A stretch of 64,000 bases of DNA from Brachypodium distachyon. Lineage: Eukaryota; Streptophyta; Magnoliopsida; Poales; Poaceae. A program made the translations under genes and the position numbers. The notes below the pieces were generated by a model, which saw nothing but the letters and a program-made list of their open reading frames with translations, was not told the origin of the DNA and searched no databases. The stretch spans positions 4,588,001-4,652,000 of the forward strand of contig NC_016133.3 in assembly GCF_000005505.3 (NCBI RefSeq), given 5' to 3'. Numbering within the stretch: the first letter of the stretch is position 1; each line of letters starts with the position of its first letter. This document shows, piece after piece, positions 1 through 11,300 of this stretch.

Positions 1-779
1 GCGTATACAGTTATACACGGCCCTGCAGTACAATACATAGCATGCATCAGCGTGTCGACGGAGTATATACGCTGCTCGCCGGAATAATAATTAATTAGAG
101 GCTAATATATACAATCAGCTCTAGAAACGAGAGTTGTCTTGATACAAATGTACAAATCTATATGAGTTGTGTTTTGGAACGGAAAGAGTAGTAGGAGTTT
201 ACCATTAGAAACCTTTTAAAATGATAATAACAAAAATATCATTAGATTTTTTCTAACAAAATGTATATTTGTGTGAGGGACCTCTTTGGTTTGGAGGAAG
301 GGTGGAGAAAAATTAGACCTCTTCTTTTTACGGGGATATATCTCAGGCATATGACTTTTAAGCAAAATGGTTAAATCTAAATTGATGGTATCATAGTAGT
401 CGGATTAATATATGGACACCACTTGTACTCTCTCCTCTCCATCAATAGTCCGGAATCATAAAGAACGATCTAGATCCAACGGCTATCAGCTTATTCCGAA
501 CTAAAGATCAGACGTCTTATGTACAACAAAACCGTTTTCTATTCCTTTGCATGACAGAGAAGACAATTTTTTTATGACGCAGTACTAGTGGAATTTCTTT
601 TATGTTCGGTTCGACTTAAGTTGACCATCTTTATTAAAATTCATGTGTTTTACTTATTCTTACGGTCAAGTGATCAAATCTACAAAAATTTCGTCCTTTT
701 CAATCATTTGTTTTTCACATACTCTCCTATCATATTATTGTATTTTTCTATTCCCATGTTTTCAGAGCATTAGATCATT
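1..779. other. AT-rich stretch without a recognisable gene
   Basis: This stretch is AT-rich with only short open frames (the longest is about 60 codons, at 588-773, and has no recognisable motif). I see no transposon ends, tandem repeat or RNA gene in it. Confidence 0.5.
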
Positions 780-830
780 TTAAAAACCACTAGATATTTT
801 ACAGTCAGATCCGCCTATCGTCTCGCGACC

Positions 831-1910
831 TTGGACAAGGAGAACGCGGACCAGAGCTGCTCTAGTGCAAACCCAGATGGACATCGCCCTATCTGGAACG
901 TAATTTGGAAAACCAATGTGCCACCTAAAGTCAGGGTCTTTGCTTGGAAACTTGCGACGAACTCCCTCGCAGTTCAGGTACTCCGCTCTAAACGCATCAA
1001 GAAGACTAGCCCGTTGTGTTCGATCTGTGGAACTGAACCTGAGACTGCATTTCATGCCATCATGTCCTGCCCCAAAGTTGTGGCTCCCCGGCAGCGCATG
1101 CGTTCTGACTGGGAGCTTCCAAGTGAAGTGGACCTTCGCTGCAGTGGAAAGGATTGGATGCTTGTCCTTCTGGATGCTGTCGATGCTCTGACGAGACAAA
1201 GATTACTCTTTCTGTGGTGGCGGGCATGGCACCTGAGAAACGATGCTGTCTTCAGCAAGGGCCTCGAGAGTGTGGAGGCCTCGGCTAGATTCATATCCAA
1301 TTACTCAGTGCTATGGATCATTTGGGTCAGTCTGACGAGGCGCTTATCAGTTGTTTTGGTGATCATACTGAATCTATGGCAGCTGCTCCTCCCGGGGACT
1401 CTTCTGTGCCAAAGATACCTGACAATATTCGCACGACATGGAAACCCCCTGATCAGCTTTGGACTAAATTGAACACTGATGCCAGCTACATCTCGTCCAC
1501 CGGTGAAGCCTGGTGGGGAGCTATCCTCAGATCGAGTGAGGGAGATGTCCTGTCAACCGCCTGGTGCTCAATCCCTCACTGCTCCCTCAGCCATTGAGGC
1601 TGAGTGTCTTGCCTGTGTGGAAGGATTGCGATCTCTGTGCTCTTCCGTTGACAGTAATCTAGTTGTGGAAAGCGACAGCAAGACCCTGACCAAGACGATT
1701 GCCACTGCTAATTCCGATCGCTCAGACATCTGTTTTAGCCTCCGCTCGATCGCGGCCTCCCTGTCCAGACTCAACAGCTCAAAGGTGAACTGGGTACCGC
1801 GGATTGAAAATGAGGCGGCTCACTGTTTAGCTAAGTTTGCTAGGGAAAAGTTTTCTTCAGGTTTTCTAGTTGGTTCGTGCACGTGTCTACTCAACAGACA
1901 ATGGCTGTAA
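831..1910 (+). pseudogene. LINE-type retrotransposon remnant: RT zinc-binding region plus RNase H
   Basis: This is the 3' part of a plant non-LTR retroelement polyprotein. The first part (about 890-1260) reads as the zinc-binding region that follows reverse transcriptase: an IWK-like stretch, then PPKVRVFAWKLA, then CSICGTEPETAFHAIMSCP with the Cys/His pattern, then LLFLWWRAWHLRNDAVF. The second part (about 1445-1860) is an RNase H-like domain with KLNTDASY, AIEAECLACVEGL, VVESDSKTL and a C-terminal WVPRIENEAAHCLAKFA. The domain is spread over two frames: zinc-binding part in one frame, the start of RNase H in another (about 1313-1590), then a return to the first frame. At least two frameshifts are therefore present and the upstream reverse transcriptase is missing, so it is a dead fragment. 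Confidence 0.85.
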
Positions 1911-2141
1911 TTCTATCTTTGCCAGTTAATATAGTTTTTCCCTTAAGAAAAAAATGATGACGCCAACAGCTTCGTCTTATACAGGTATGTGTACGCTAGT
2001 ACATGATCGACACACTGCAAGGCAACAGGCACGTGAACCAGCCCATGCTTACTCGAACCAGCCCATGCTTACTACGCCAGAAAAGGACCAGAGAAGCAAC
2101 ACACAGCGGTACACCACCAGGCACAATACAATAGCCCTTAC

Positions 2142-3777
2142 TTACTCGATCGGCACAGGAGCACGTGGCACCGCGACCAGCAATAGATCAGACCGGCGGC
2201 GCGTGGTGAGCCCACCCTCCTCGGTCATGTCCATCTCCTCCGGGACCATCGCCTCCGGCAGCTTCCAGTCAAAGTGGAACAGCAGCGCAGCGAGCGCAAG
2301 CTCGACGTGCGCGAGACCGAACGTCATGCCGGGGCATATCCTCCTGCCGGCGCCGAACGGCACGAACTCGAAGTCCGTCCCCTTGAAGTCCCTGCCGCCG
2401 CCGCTGCCTTGCTCCTCGAACCTCTCCGGGACGAACTCCTCCGGCGCGTCCCACTGCGCCGGGTCCCGGCCAATCGCCCACGCATTCACGAGCACCATCG
2501 CGCCCTGGGGCACGTCGAACCCGAGCACCTGGCACGGGCTGCGGCATTCCCGCGGCAGCAGGAGCGGCGCCGCCGGGTGCAGCCGGAGCGTCTCCTTGAT
2601 GACGAGCCGTAGGTAGTGCAGGTTCTTCAGACCGTCCTCCGTCACCTTGTCGTGGCCGGCGAGCTCCCTCCGGACTTCCTCTTGCGCCCTTTGCATCACC
2701 TTCGGGTTCCGCATCAGCTTGGCCATTGCCCACTGCAGCATCGTCGACGAGGTCTCGCTGCCCGCGACAAACATGTCCTGCATTCAGAAACAGAGGAAGT
2801 CAAGGTGGTGACGGATGGCTTTTGATTCTTATGTGACCCTGGCAAGGGTAAACAGAGCTTACGAGGATGACGGCTCTGATGTTCATGGTGGTGAGGGGAT
2901 ACTGGGAGCCCATGTCCTTCTGGAGCCGCAAGAGCACGTCAAGCAAGTCCTCGTGTTCGTCCATGCCAGCGGCAGCGGCAGCGGCGGCTCTGTTCTCCTG
3001 GCGCTCCTGGATGGTAGCGTCAAGAAATGCTAGCATGCCGCGACGGCGCTCCTCGGTCTGGCCGGGCACGCGGCTGAGGCGCATGGCGAGTGGCCACGAA
3101 GGGAAAAGGTCCGGCAGGCTCATCCCTGGCACGACCTTGAGCCCCTCCTCCAGCAGCCTCAAGAACTCGTCGCGGTTTTTACCCCGGCAGCCGGAGATGG
3201 CGCGCACCGAGGAGTCCGCGACGAACGCCGCTATCAGCTCAGACAAGTTAACCGGCCCCGTCGCGGCGGCCGACCCGACGGAGCGGAGCAGCCGGCCGAG
3301 CTCCTCCTCGCGGACGGGGCGGAAGGAGCTGACGCGGCGGGCGCTGAGGAGCTCCACGGTGCAGATCTTGCGGAGCTGCCGCCACGCGTCGCCGTAGGGC
3401 GCGAAGACGACGCCCTCGGCGCCCTGGAGCACGCGCCGCAGCGTGGGCCCGATGGGCCGCGACGCGAAGGCGAGGTCGTGGGTCTTCATGATCTCCCGGG
3501 CCGCGTCGGCGGAGGAGGCGACCGCCACGGGCACCTCGCCGAACCGGAGAAGCATGAGCGGGCCGTGGCGCCGGGCCAGGTCGCGCATGGCCCGGTGAGG
3601 GAGCGCGCCGGCGAGGTGGTGCAGGTGGCCGATGACCGGCAGAGCCCATGGCCCCGGAGGCAGCCGCCGGCCGGAGTTGCACGGCCTCCCGCGTGACACC
3701 TTCAAGTAGAGGAGTGGTATCATAACTAGGAGAGCTAGGAGGAGGAGGTAAGACGGGAGCTCGGCCGCCATCGCCAT
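2142..3777 (-). CDS. Cytochrome P450, CYP71-clan (A-type), copy 1
   Basis: Two exons: 3777-2863 and 2777-2142, with an 85-base GT-AG intron in phase 0, giving 516 residues. It is a membrane-anchored, heme-thiolate monooxygenase of the plant A-type class, expected on the endoplasmic reticulum and reduced by P450 reductase. Visible landmarks are an N-terminal hydrophobic anchor (about residues 7-25), a proline hinge PPGPW at 40-44, the I-helix motif AGSETS at 310-315, ExxR (KETLR) at 367-370, PERF at 422-425 and the heme-binding [10 protein letters not shown] with Cys453. No ATG lies upstream in frame; a second ATG two codons on (3771) is equally possible. It faces copy 2 head to head. The substrate cannot be read from sequence, and I do not assign a subfamily. 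No frameshift or missing catalytic residue is seen. Confidence 0.93.
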
Positions 3778-3918
3778 GGCCAGTGCCACTGCCACAGCCC
3801 ACAGTGGCTTAATTAGACTTCGAGCTCGGCTGGGTTTGTCGGGAAGTTGTTGGGAATGGACCAATTAATTAACACTAGTGAAGTGTGAATTGTGATCTGC
3901 ATTAGGATGTTAGTGGCC

Positions 3919-3926
3919 TTTATATA
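3919..3926 (-). promoter_or_regulatory. TATA box of P450 copy 1
   Basis: On the minus strand a tatataaa box lies about 145 bases before the start codon and is followed by GGCCAC and a leader shared with P450 copy 2. Conservation between the two copies supports it as the core promoter. Confidence 0.65.
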
Positions 3927-4723
3927 TACGGAGTACCATAGTTTCTCTTGCGCAGCACGCTGATCGACTTTTTTTTGCAGCGACTTCTGGGCAACTTCTC
4001 AAGATGATTGAGTAATTGAGGTGGGGGTGTTCTGTTCTGTTTCCCTTTGTTCTGCGCCGGCGCTCTTCGCTAACATTGATTGTGCGTGCGTCTTGCGCTC
4101 CACAGCGACACTCTTCAGAGTAGAATTGCTTTCCCTTAAAGCTCCAAACGATTTCTTTATATAGCAGCCGGCGGTAACCAGTAGACACCGTTGCTGGCCA
4201 GATTTTTTTATCGGTGACTCAGATACAATTATCCAAAATAATTTCTTTAAAGGAATGGTGATTTGAGATGATAAGCCATGATAATTAATCCAAAATAGGT
4301 CCCCTCTTTTTTGGTACTTCATTAGAGGATGGCATCACCCCTACATTTATGTATTTTTTCCTGGAACTTCAGAGGTGCAAAAAATGAAGAAATCTCTAGC
4401 TCAACCTGTAGTCTTTTGGCTTTTGGAATCCACAATGGTGCTTATTTCCTAAAATAAGAGTTAATTATGCACTAGTACAGGTAGATACCGTTGTTTCGTT
4501 TGTAGAAAATACAGTTAAGCTCTATTTTACATGATATAAGATGCCTTGGTATGTCACAGGCATTTCATCTTACTGGTTTTCGGGCGATGCCCAAGTCCTC
4601 ATTATCTGATTTTGTAGCTGAATCTGTGTGGAGTATGTACGAACAATCAGCTCTTTGAAGCTTCTCGATCCAAATCAGTGTCAAAGGCGCCCCCAAATCT
4701 GAGACACCTCTGGCAGAAAGAGT

Positions 4724-5190
4724 TCACGCTGTTCCCACACCACTACTAAGTGACCGAAGGATCAACCACCAAATCTGTTTAGCAGACAACCATAATTGGT
4801 TATTGAAAATCATACTATCACAAAAAGTCCAAATGCTCCACATAAGTGCAGCACGAACATTATTTACTGCAGATAACATTTTATTAGCCACCCATAACCT
4901 AGCAATGGATTCAAAATTATCGCCTAAAGGCCTGGCAAGAAGAGAGAAATAGTACACCAGATGTTTATTTTTTGCTACAATACATTAAAAAAAATGATGT
5001 ACATATTCAGCGTCAGAGCAAATGCCACAATTTAGTGGTTTGGAAATATGCCTTTTCAAGATTGTTTCTTGTCATGATTTTATTTTTGCTGATCAGCCAA
5101 AGAAAAATGTGTATTTTTGGTGGGACAACCAAATACCAAATAGTAGGAATAAAAACTGAAGTAATCCCTGTGAAATTGATACTCTTATAG
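4724..5190 (-). pseudogene. Decayed LINE fragment (RT zinc-binding region)
   Basis: Read on the minus strand, the conceptual translation contains PTIWYLVVPPKIHIFLWLIS, then MTRNNLEKAYF, a frameshifted CGICSDAEYVHHFF, and downstream ARLWVANKMLSAVNNVRAAL followed by a WSIW stretch. This is the order seen in the zinc-binding region after plant LINE reverse transcriptase. Frameshifts and in-frame stops show it is dead. It lies in the spacer between the two inverted P450 genes. Confidence 0.65.
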
Positions 5191-5690
5191 AAATAACTAG
5201 TTGAATAAATGCTAGAGGAGTTGTATTTTCAGATAACAGCATCAGCATCATTAGATGAATATACCACTGTTCCACAAAGAGGGAAAATTAAACGTAATAT
5301 TTTTCACAACCATTAACGACGTATTTGTTCGTGAATTGGTATAATGTAATTTTGTTACATCTTTAAGAGATGACGGTAAATCATGCTTCTTTTTTGATGG
5401 AAAGACGGTCGAAAACTCTACAACATAATTGTGAACACCAAGATTTAAACTCTGATGGATGAAGTAATGCACTCATAATTGCACCACCACATTAAGAAGT
5501 GTTTCTCTATGTGTTGTTTATACTGGACCTTAATCAGGGCAATTCTACTCCTGGATAGTGTCGTCGTGGAGTGCAAGCCAATAGCAAATAGAGCTTGCGC
5601 TCTAGTTTCATCAAAAATAAAAAATAAAGGAATAAAAAAAAGAGAACTGCCGCTGGGGAATGACTCAATCATCTTGACTCTTGAGAACTC

Positions 5691-5820
5691 GGCCAGAAGT
5701 TGCTGCAGAAAAGTCGACCAGCGTGCTGCGCAAGAGAACATAGATGTACACTGCAGAAAAGTCGGCCAGAAGATTTTTCTAAAAAAAAGTCGGCCAGAAG
5801 TTGCTGCAGAAAAGTCGACC
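5691..5820. repeat. Short repeats in the P450 copy 2 promoter
   Basis: A 29-base unit beginning ggccagaagttgctgcagaa occurs exactly at 5691-5719 and again at 5792-5820. A partial, rotated copy (ctgcagaaaagtcggccag) lies at 5751-5772. The cluster is just upstream of the TATA box. A single related sequence occurs in the copy 1 promoter (minus strand, about 3967-4000), so the amplification happened in one arm only. Confidence 0.75.
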
Positions 5821-5839
5821 GATGAGATTTCTTTCCGTC

Positions 5840-5846
5840 TATAAAG
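5840..5846 (+). promoter_or_regulatory. TATA box of P450 copy 2
   Basis: The sequence tataaag is followed by GGCCACACAGCATCCT, which mirrors the copy 1 promoter. It lies about 145 bases upstream of the ATG at 5986. Confidence 0.7.
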
Positions 5847-5985
5847 GCCACACAGCATCCTCAATTCCTTATGCAGATCACATTTCACAGTACACTGGTG
5901 ATAAACTGATAATTGGTGCGTTCAGCAACTTCCCGTCAGGCGTCAAACCCACCAGCTGAGCTCGAAGTCAAGGCCATTGGGGCAG

Positions 5986-7618
5986 ATGGCACAGGCAATG
6001 GCGATTCCGGCCGAGCTCTCGTGTTACCTGCTCCTCCTAGCTCTCCTAGCCATCGTACCGCTCCTCTACTTGAAAGTTTCCCGCGGGAGGTCCAACTCTG
6101 GCCGGCGGCTGCCCCCGGGGCCATGGGCTCTGCCGGTCATCGGCCACCTGCACCACCTCGCCGGCGCGCTCCCGCACCGGGCCATGCGCGACCTGGCCCG
6201 GCGCCACGGCCCGCTCATGCTGCTCCGGTTCGGCGAGGTGCCCGTGGTGATCGCCTCCTCCGCGGACGCGACCCGGGAGATCATGAAGACCCACGACCTG
6301 GCCTTCGCGTCGCGGCCCATCGGGCCCATGCTGCGCCGCGTGTTCCAGGGCGCCGAGGGCCTCCTCTTCGCGCCCTACGGCGACGCGTGGCGGCAGCTCC
6401 GCAAGATCTGCACCGTCGAGCTCCTCAGCGCCCGCCGCGTCAGCTCCTTCCGCCACATCCGGGAGGACGAGGTCGGCCGCCTCCTCCGCTGCGTCGTGTC
6501 CGCCGCGACGACGGGGCCGGTTAACCTGTCCGAGCGGATAGCGGCGTTCGTCGCGGACTCCTCCGTGCGGGCCATCTCCGGCTGCCGGGCCGAGAACCGC
6601 GACGAGTTCTTGAGGCTGCTGGAGGAGGGGATCAAGGTCGTGCCCGGGATGAGCCTGCCGGACATTTTCCCTTCGTCGCGACTCGCCATGCGCCTCAGCC
6701 GCGTGCCGGGCCAGATCGAGGAACGCCGCCGCCGCATGCTCGCCTTTCTGGATACTATCATCCAGGAGCGCCAGGAGAGCAAAGCAGCAGGCATCACAGG
6801 AGGCATCATCGAGGACTTGCTTGACGTGCTCTTGAGGCTCCAGAAGGACATGGACTCACAGTATCCCCTCACCACCTTGAACATCAAAGTCGTCATCCTC
6901 GTAAGCTCTCCATCTTTCCACATGGCATAAGCATCGCAACTCGCAAGAGACATAATGTTGACTTACTCTGTTTCTGTTGCAGGACTTGTTTGCCGCAGGC
7001 AGCGAGACCTCGTCGACGATGCTGCACTGGGCAATGGCCGAGCTGATGCGGAACCCGAAGGCGATGCAGAGGGCGCAAGAGGAGGTCCGGAGGGAGCTCG
7101 CCGGCCACGACAAGGTAACAGAGGACAGTCTGACAAACCTGCACTACCTACGGCTAGTCATCAAGGAGACGCTCCGGCTGCACCCGGCGGCGCCGCTCCT
7201 GCTGCCGCGGGAATGCGGCAGCCCGTGCCAGGTGCTCGGGTTCGACGTGCCACAAGGCGCGATGGTGCTCGTGAACGCGTGGGCGATCGGCAGGGACCCG
7301 GCGCAGTGGGACGCGCCGGAGGAGTTCGTCCCGGAGAGGTTCGAGGAGCAAGGCGGCGGCGGCGGCAGGGACTTCAAGGGGACGGACTTCGAGTTCGTGC
7401 CGTTCGGCGCCGGGAGGAGGGTATGCCCCGGCATGACGTTCGGTCTCGCGCACATCGAGCTTGCGCTCGCGGCGCTGCTGTTCCACTTTGACTGGAAGCT
7501 GCCGGAGGGGATGGCCCCTGAGAAGATGGACATGACGGAGCAGGCCGGGCTCACCACGCGCCGGCAGTCTGATCTATTGCTGGTCGCGATGCCACGTGCT
7601 CCTGTGCCGATCGAGTAA
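5986..7618 (+). CDS. Cytochrome P450, CYP71-clan (A-type), copy 2
   Basis: Exons 5986-6900 and 6983-7618 are joined by an 82-base GT-AG intron in phase 0, giving 516 residues, the same length and intron position as copy 1. It has the same landmarks: N-terminal anchor, PPGPW hinge, AGSETS I-helix motif, KETLR, PERF and [10 protein letters not shown] with Cys453. The start is the ATG at 5986; another in-frame ATG lies at 5998. Protein differences from copy 1 are scattered substitutions plus small indels near the N terminus and in the variable loop before the intron. It is predicted to be a functional ER monooxygenase; substrate unknown. The near-identical 3' flank supports recent duplication. 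Confidence 0.93.
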
Positions 7619-8331
7619 GTAAGGGCTATTGTATTGTGCCTGGTGGTGTACCGCTGTGTGTTGCTTCTCTGGTCCTTTTCTGGCGTAGTGGGTACATATA
7701 CCTATTAGGCTATTACCTGTATAGTAAGACGTACAAAGTTGTTGGCGTCATTTGTTTTTACATGTATAATAAGACGTACAAAGTTGCTGGAGTATATGCT
7801 AGTAAAGTATTTACATAGTCGTAGATTTTGGTAGGAGAAATGTAATGATATTTTTTTGTACTGTATCATTTTATTACTGTATAGCAATTGTCAAATACTG
7901 TTACAAAAACTATGATCGGAGATCTTTTATCTGTTTATAAGAAAAGGAGGACCTTTCTTCTTCTTTTTTATCGGAAAAGGAAGACCTTTCATCTGTTAGC
8001 AGACGGTATTTTGTTTACCATCCATAACCGCATTTCTCACTCCCCTCTGGAATTGGTTTAACAATTTAACTTCATTGTTTTTTGAATTTAAGCTATAAAT
8101 GAACAAAACCTCAACTTAGCAGGAACCGCTCTGCAGGAGCGGGCCTGGCTCGAGTCAAATTTATTCATCTGCAGGTTCTCGTTACCGGACCGTATTTTTG
8201 TTTACCGTCTTATAACCGCATTTCTCACTACCCTTGGGAAATGGGTTTAACTCGATTTTTTTTTAAATTTAAGCCATAAATGAACATGTGAAACTCAAGT
8301 TAGTATGGATCCCTCCGTCCGCTACATACTA
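7619..8331. repeat. 3' flank of P450 copy 2 with tandem repeats
   Basis: After about 70 bases shared with copy 1 come two small direct repeats around taagacgtacaaagtt (about 7726 and 7772). Two diverged copies of a block of roughly 120 bases follow (about 8001-8125 and 8185-8304), sharing gtttacc..ataaccgcatttctcac and taagc.ataaatgaaca. No gene is seen. Confidence 0.6.
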
Positions 8332-11300
8332 CTCTTTCCGTTCCATATTAAGTGATTCAAATTTGGTCAAATATGGATGTATCTATGTCTAAAAAGAAGA
8401 AAAATTACAGTATTTAAAACCACCACATTTGAGGCAACCTTCTAAGAAAACCACTTTTTTAAAAAAAATTTACAAATCATCACCGTTTTTTGGACGACGG
8501 TACTCCCGCGCACTGATCCGTCGTTTGATGGCGTTTTGATGGAAAAACTGACAGTCAGACCCACTTGTCAAGGCCAATGTGGCGCCAGGCTGGACTCCCA
8601 GTCCATCTTCACGCCTCTTTACTTCTCGAATACACGCCTCTTTCCTCCTCGAACACAAGGCCATCCACCGCCGCTGCTCCTGTCGCCGGCGCAACTCCTC
8701 GGCGGGGTCCTCATCCACGATGCCATCCCCGCAGCAGCAGAAGATGAACTGCCTTGCCATCTTTGGTACAGGTCGGCAGAAAGCAGCAAGGGAGGTCGGA
8801 GAAGATGGACGGCATGATTCAACTCCATGGTGGCCGGCGGCAGCCGAAGCGGAGCCTTGACGCGGGCAACGGCATGTTCTTCTCGGTTGACGGGGAAGAC
8901 CGAGACTCTCCAGTGGAGGAGATCGGTGCGGCGGCGCGATCCCGTCGGACTCAATGTTACGAAATCCGGCAGATGCACGATCAAGAATGACACCGAGGCA
9001 CGATATTTGTTAACGAGGTTCGGCCGAAGTCTACATTCCCGGGACAGGACTACGGGCGCTCCTCCCCCCATAATACCGCAACACCGGCCACCCTGGATGC
9101 CGGCACAAGCCGCCGGCTCCCCTTGCGAGCCTACTGCTATTATATTGTCATGGTTTCTTTGGACTACCCCGCGGTGCCTTTATATATTAGGCCCGGGTTA
9201 CACGTGTCCGACTCAAACACCTAACCCTCCGCTAATCCAAGTCCAATTGTAACCCTACTCGTACACATATTCGACACATATCTCAACAAACTCCACCTTG
9301 GCGAATATGTCCCTCGCCACCTTGAAGCCGTCATGCACGAACCTCCGTGTACCTTGGATTTGAAACATCGATCAATCATGAGCTCCACTGCTATTTCCTT
9401 GACATCACATGACTCCACCTGCAACCGTAGTCCCTTCTTTTTCATTAACAGTCAATGCTCCCACGAAAAATAAGTTCCTCCACACTCTTGCCTTGTGTTC
9501 CTAACTTTCCGGAGTATCCGCTCAACGCCATCACACACCGATCATAAAGTCACCATATTCGACAACACCGGTGTATCGTCACCCTGGTTCCTCTTCCTTG
9601 ATCTATGTGAAAATTGAACAACTCACATGCTAGGTGCCACATATAAGAGTTATCTGAACTCATCATCCTCGCCATCGTTGACTATCATCATGAAACTTGA
9701 AGGAATTTCACCGTCGCCCTTGAGTCACCTTGAGTCAATTTCACAGTTGTCTCATCCTTTTCGGATAGTCTTCTACATGTCCCACAGCCACAACACTCCG
9801 CCTCCTTCTGCATCCCGTCACCTGCACTTTGCCATGTGCATCGAACATCACAGAATATACAGCCATGTGCTCTCTAAGCATTTGACAATCCAGACTTTCC
9901 TAAAACACTTTCTCAGATTTCCCATGGTCGACTCTTGTCCATCACTTCAGACGTTCAGGCCATCCCGATAGACCCAGTCACCAACTTGAACCTGGTACTC
10001 GTCAACACTGCTTCAGCACCCCTGCACACATGTCAAACCACTATCTAACCGCATACACCCTGGTCTGTTACTGTGTCCCGTGCTTATCGCACACCTCGCC
10101 GCTATCACCGCATCGAGCATCCGCAATCTTGGCCAAGATCTACTGGGTAGCATACCCACACCATCTCAGGTCCCACTGCACCACGTGTTGCCACGCCACA
10201 GAATTCGGACACCATCAACCCTCACGCTCCTACATCGTTGTCGCTGATCTTCACCGTCTTCTGTTCCGACCGACATCCCCGTCAGACTGTTGTCTGACCC
10301 CAGCCGAACTTGTCCGACTACAACTTGCAACCGTGCTCCACCTTGCGCCGTGTCAGCCCAACACCAAGTGTATTGCTCGACGTCTTGTAGACACATGATC
10401 CTCACGACTCGCTCCATGCTACTCCAGCCTTATACGCGCGTCGTCTCTCGTCGCTTGAGACACGCTGTATGCACCCAACGTCCTCCCAAATCTCCTGACA
10501 AACCACACTAGCCTGTTTTTAGAGAAACTCATAAGATCCTTCACTTCCATATGCAATCACCTCTTTTTATTCTCGCAAAACACTGCCCTAAAAAAAATAT
10601 GATCCGCAAAAAAAAGAACTTGATCTCTTGTCGTCTCTGGCCCGCAGCTTTCCGTGGTTTTCTTTGCTTTGCCTCGTCGGACGTTCCCTTGGATTAGCTT
10701 TATGAGTCCTGCTGTGAACCCGGCCTGCCGTACCCAAGTCCAACGCGTCTCCTTTTCCTTGTTGCCATCCGCGCAGAGCACTGCACCGAAGCTCCGTTCC
10801 TGTGCCTCTGCCTTTGCTCTGCCCCCGCTGCAACGTCACGCGCGCCTGCACACCTAGCCACTTTTTCATTTGGAGTCCGATTAGAACATGGTCTTCCTTT
10901 CTTCCTTCTAGCCAAGGACAACACCTCCTGACATCCACGTGAGCCTGCATGCACGTTTTCTTTTCTGTAGGAATCCGATTAGTACTAAGCCATGCAATTA
11001 TTTTTCTCTTCCTTTTCCAATTCCAAATTGAAACCAAACGCGCATGAGCAGTACGGTACGCCCGTACCCTCACGTGGTTCCGTCCGTCGTGCAATTCTTC
11101 GCGTGCTGCGCCGCGCCCACGACGCCCTTGCTCATATTTCCAATCCACCGTCGGAGCCGATCTGTTTGAGATAACTCCGGTGTCTGTCACCTGCCGCGGA
11201 TGCCGGCACTTTGTCAGAGCCGCACCCTTATGCAAATTACATGCACAAACCCATGTTGTACTCTGAACACCTGCATCGTCGACACAACTCGTCCACCGTA

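Larger units (their letters stand above)
2071..7689. repeat. Large inverted duplication carrying two P450 genes
   Basis: Two arms in opposite orientation, about 2071-3930 and about 5835-7689, each hold one complete P450 gene, its core promoter and its 3' flank. About 70 bases downstream of the two stop codons match almost base for base and stop abruptly at 2071 and 7689. Upstream, the TATA box and the leader after it (TATAAAGGCCAC, then CATCCT and ATGCAGATCACA) are also shared. Patchy similarity reaches further into the spacer (3967-4020 inverted against about 5665-5720). The spacer contains a LINE remnant. I infer a fairly recent inverted duplication. Confidence 0.85.

Noticed and set aside
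2269..3696. Long open frames opposite to and overlapping the P450 exons (also at 6046-6456, 7144-7557, 12633-13613, 13634-14350)
   Set aside because: They follow from the GC-rich third positions of the real exons, have Arg/Ala/Pro-rich low-complexity products and match no family. The P450 frame explains all motifs.
3778..3864. Upstream extension of the P450 copy 1 frame to 3864 (likewise 5977 in copy 2, 12676 in copy 3)
   Set aside because: These extensions begin with TTG, not ATG, and add residues with no counterpart between copies.
10588..11235. 215-codon minus-strand frame inside the retroelement
   Set aside because: Basic, low-complexity product with no gag, protease or reverse transcriptase motif.
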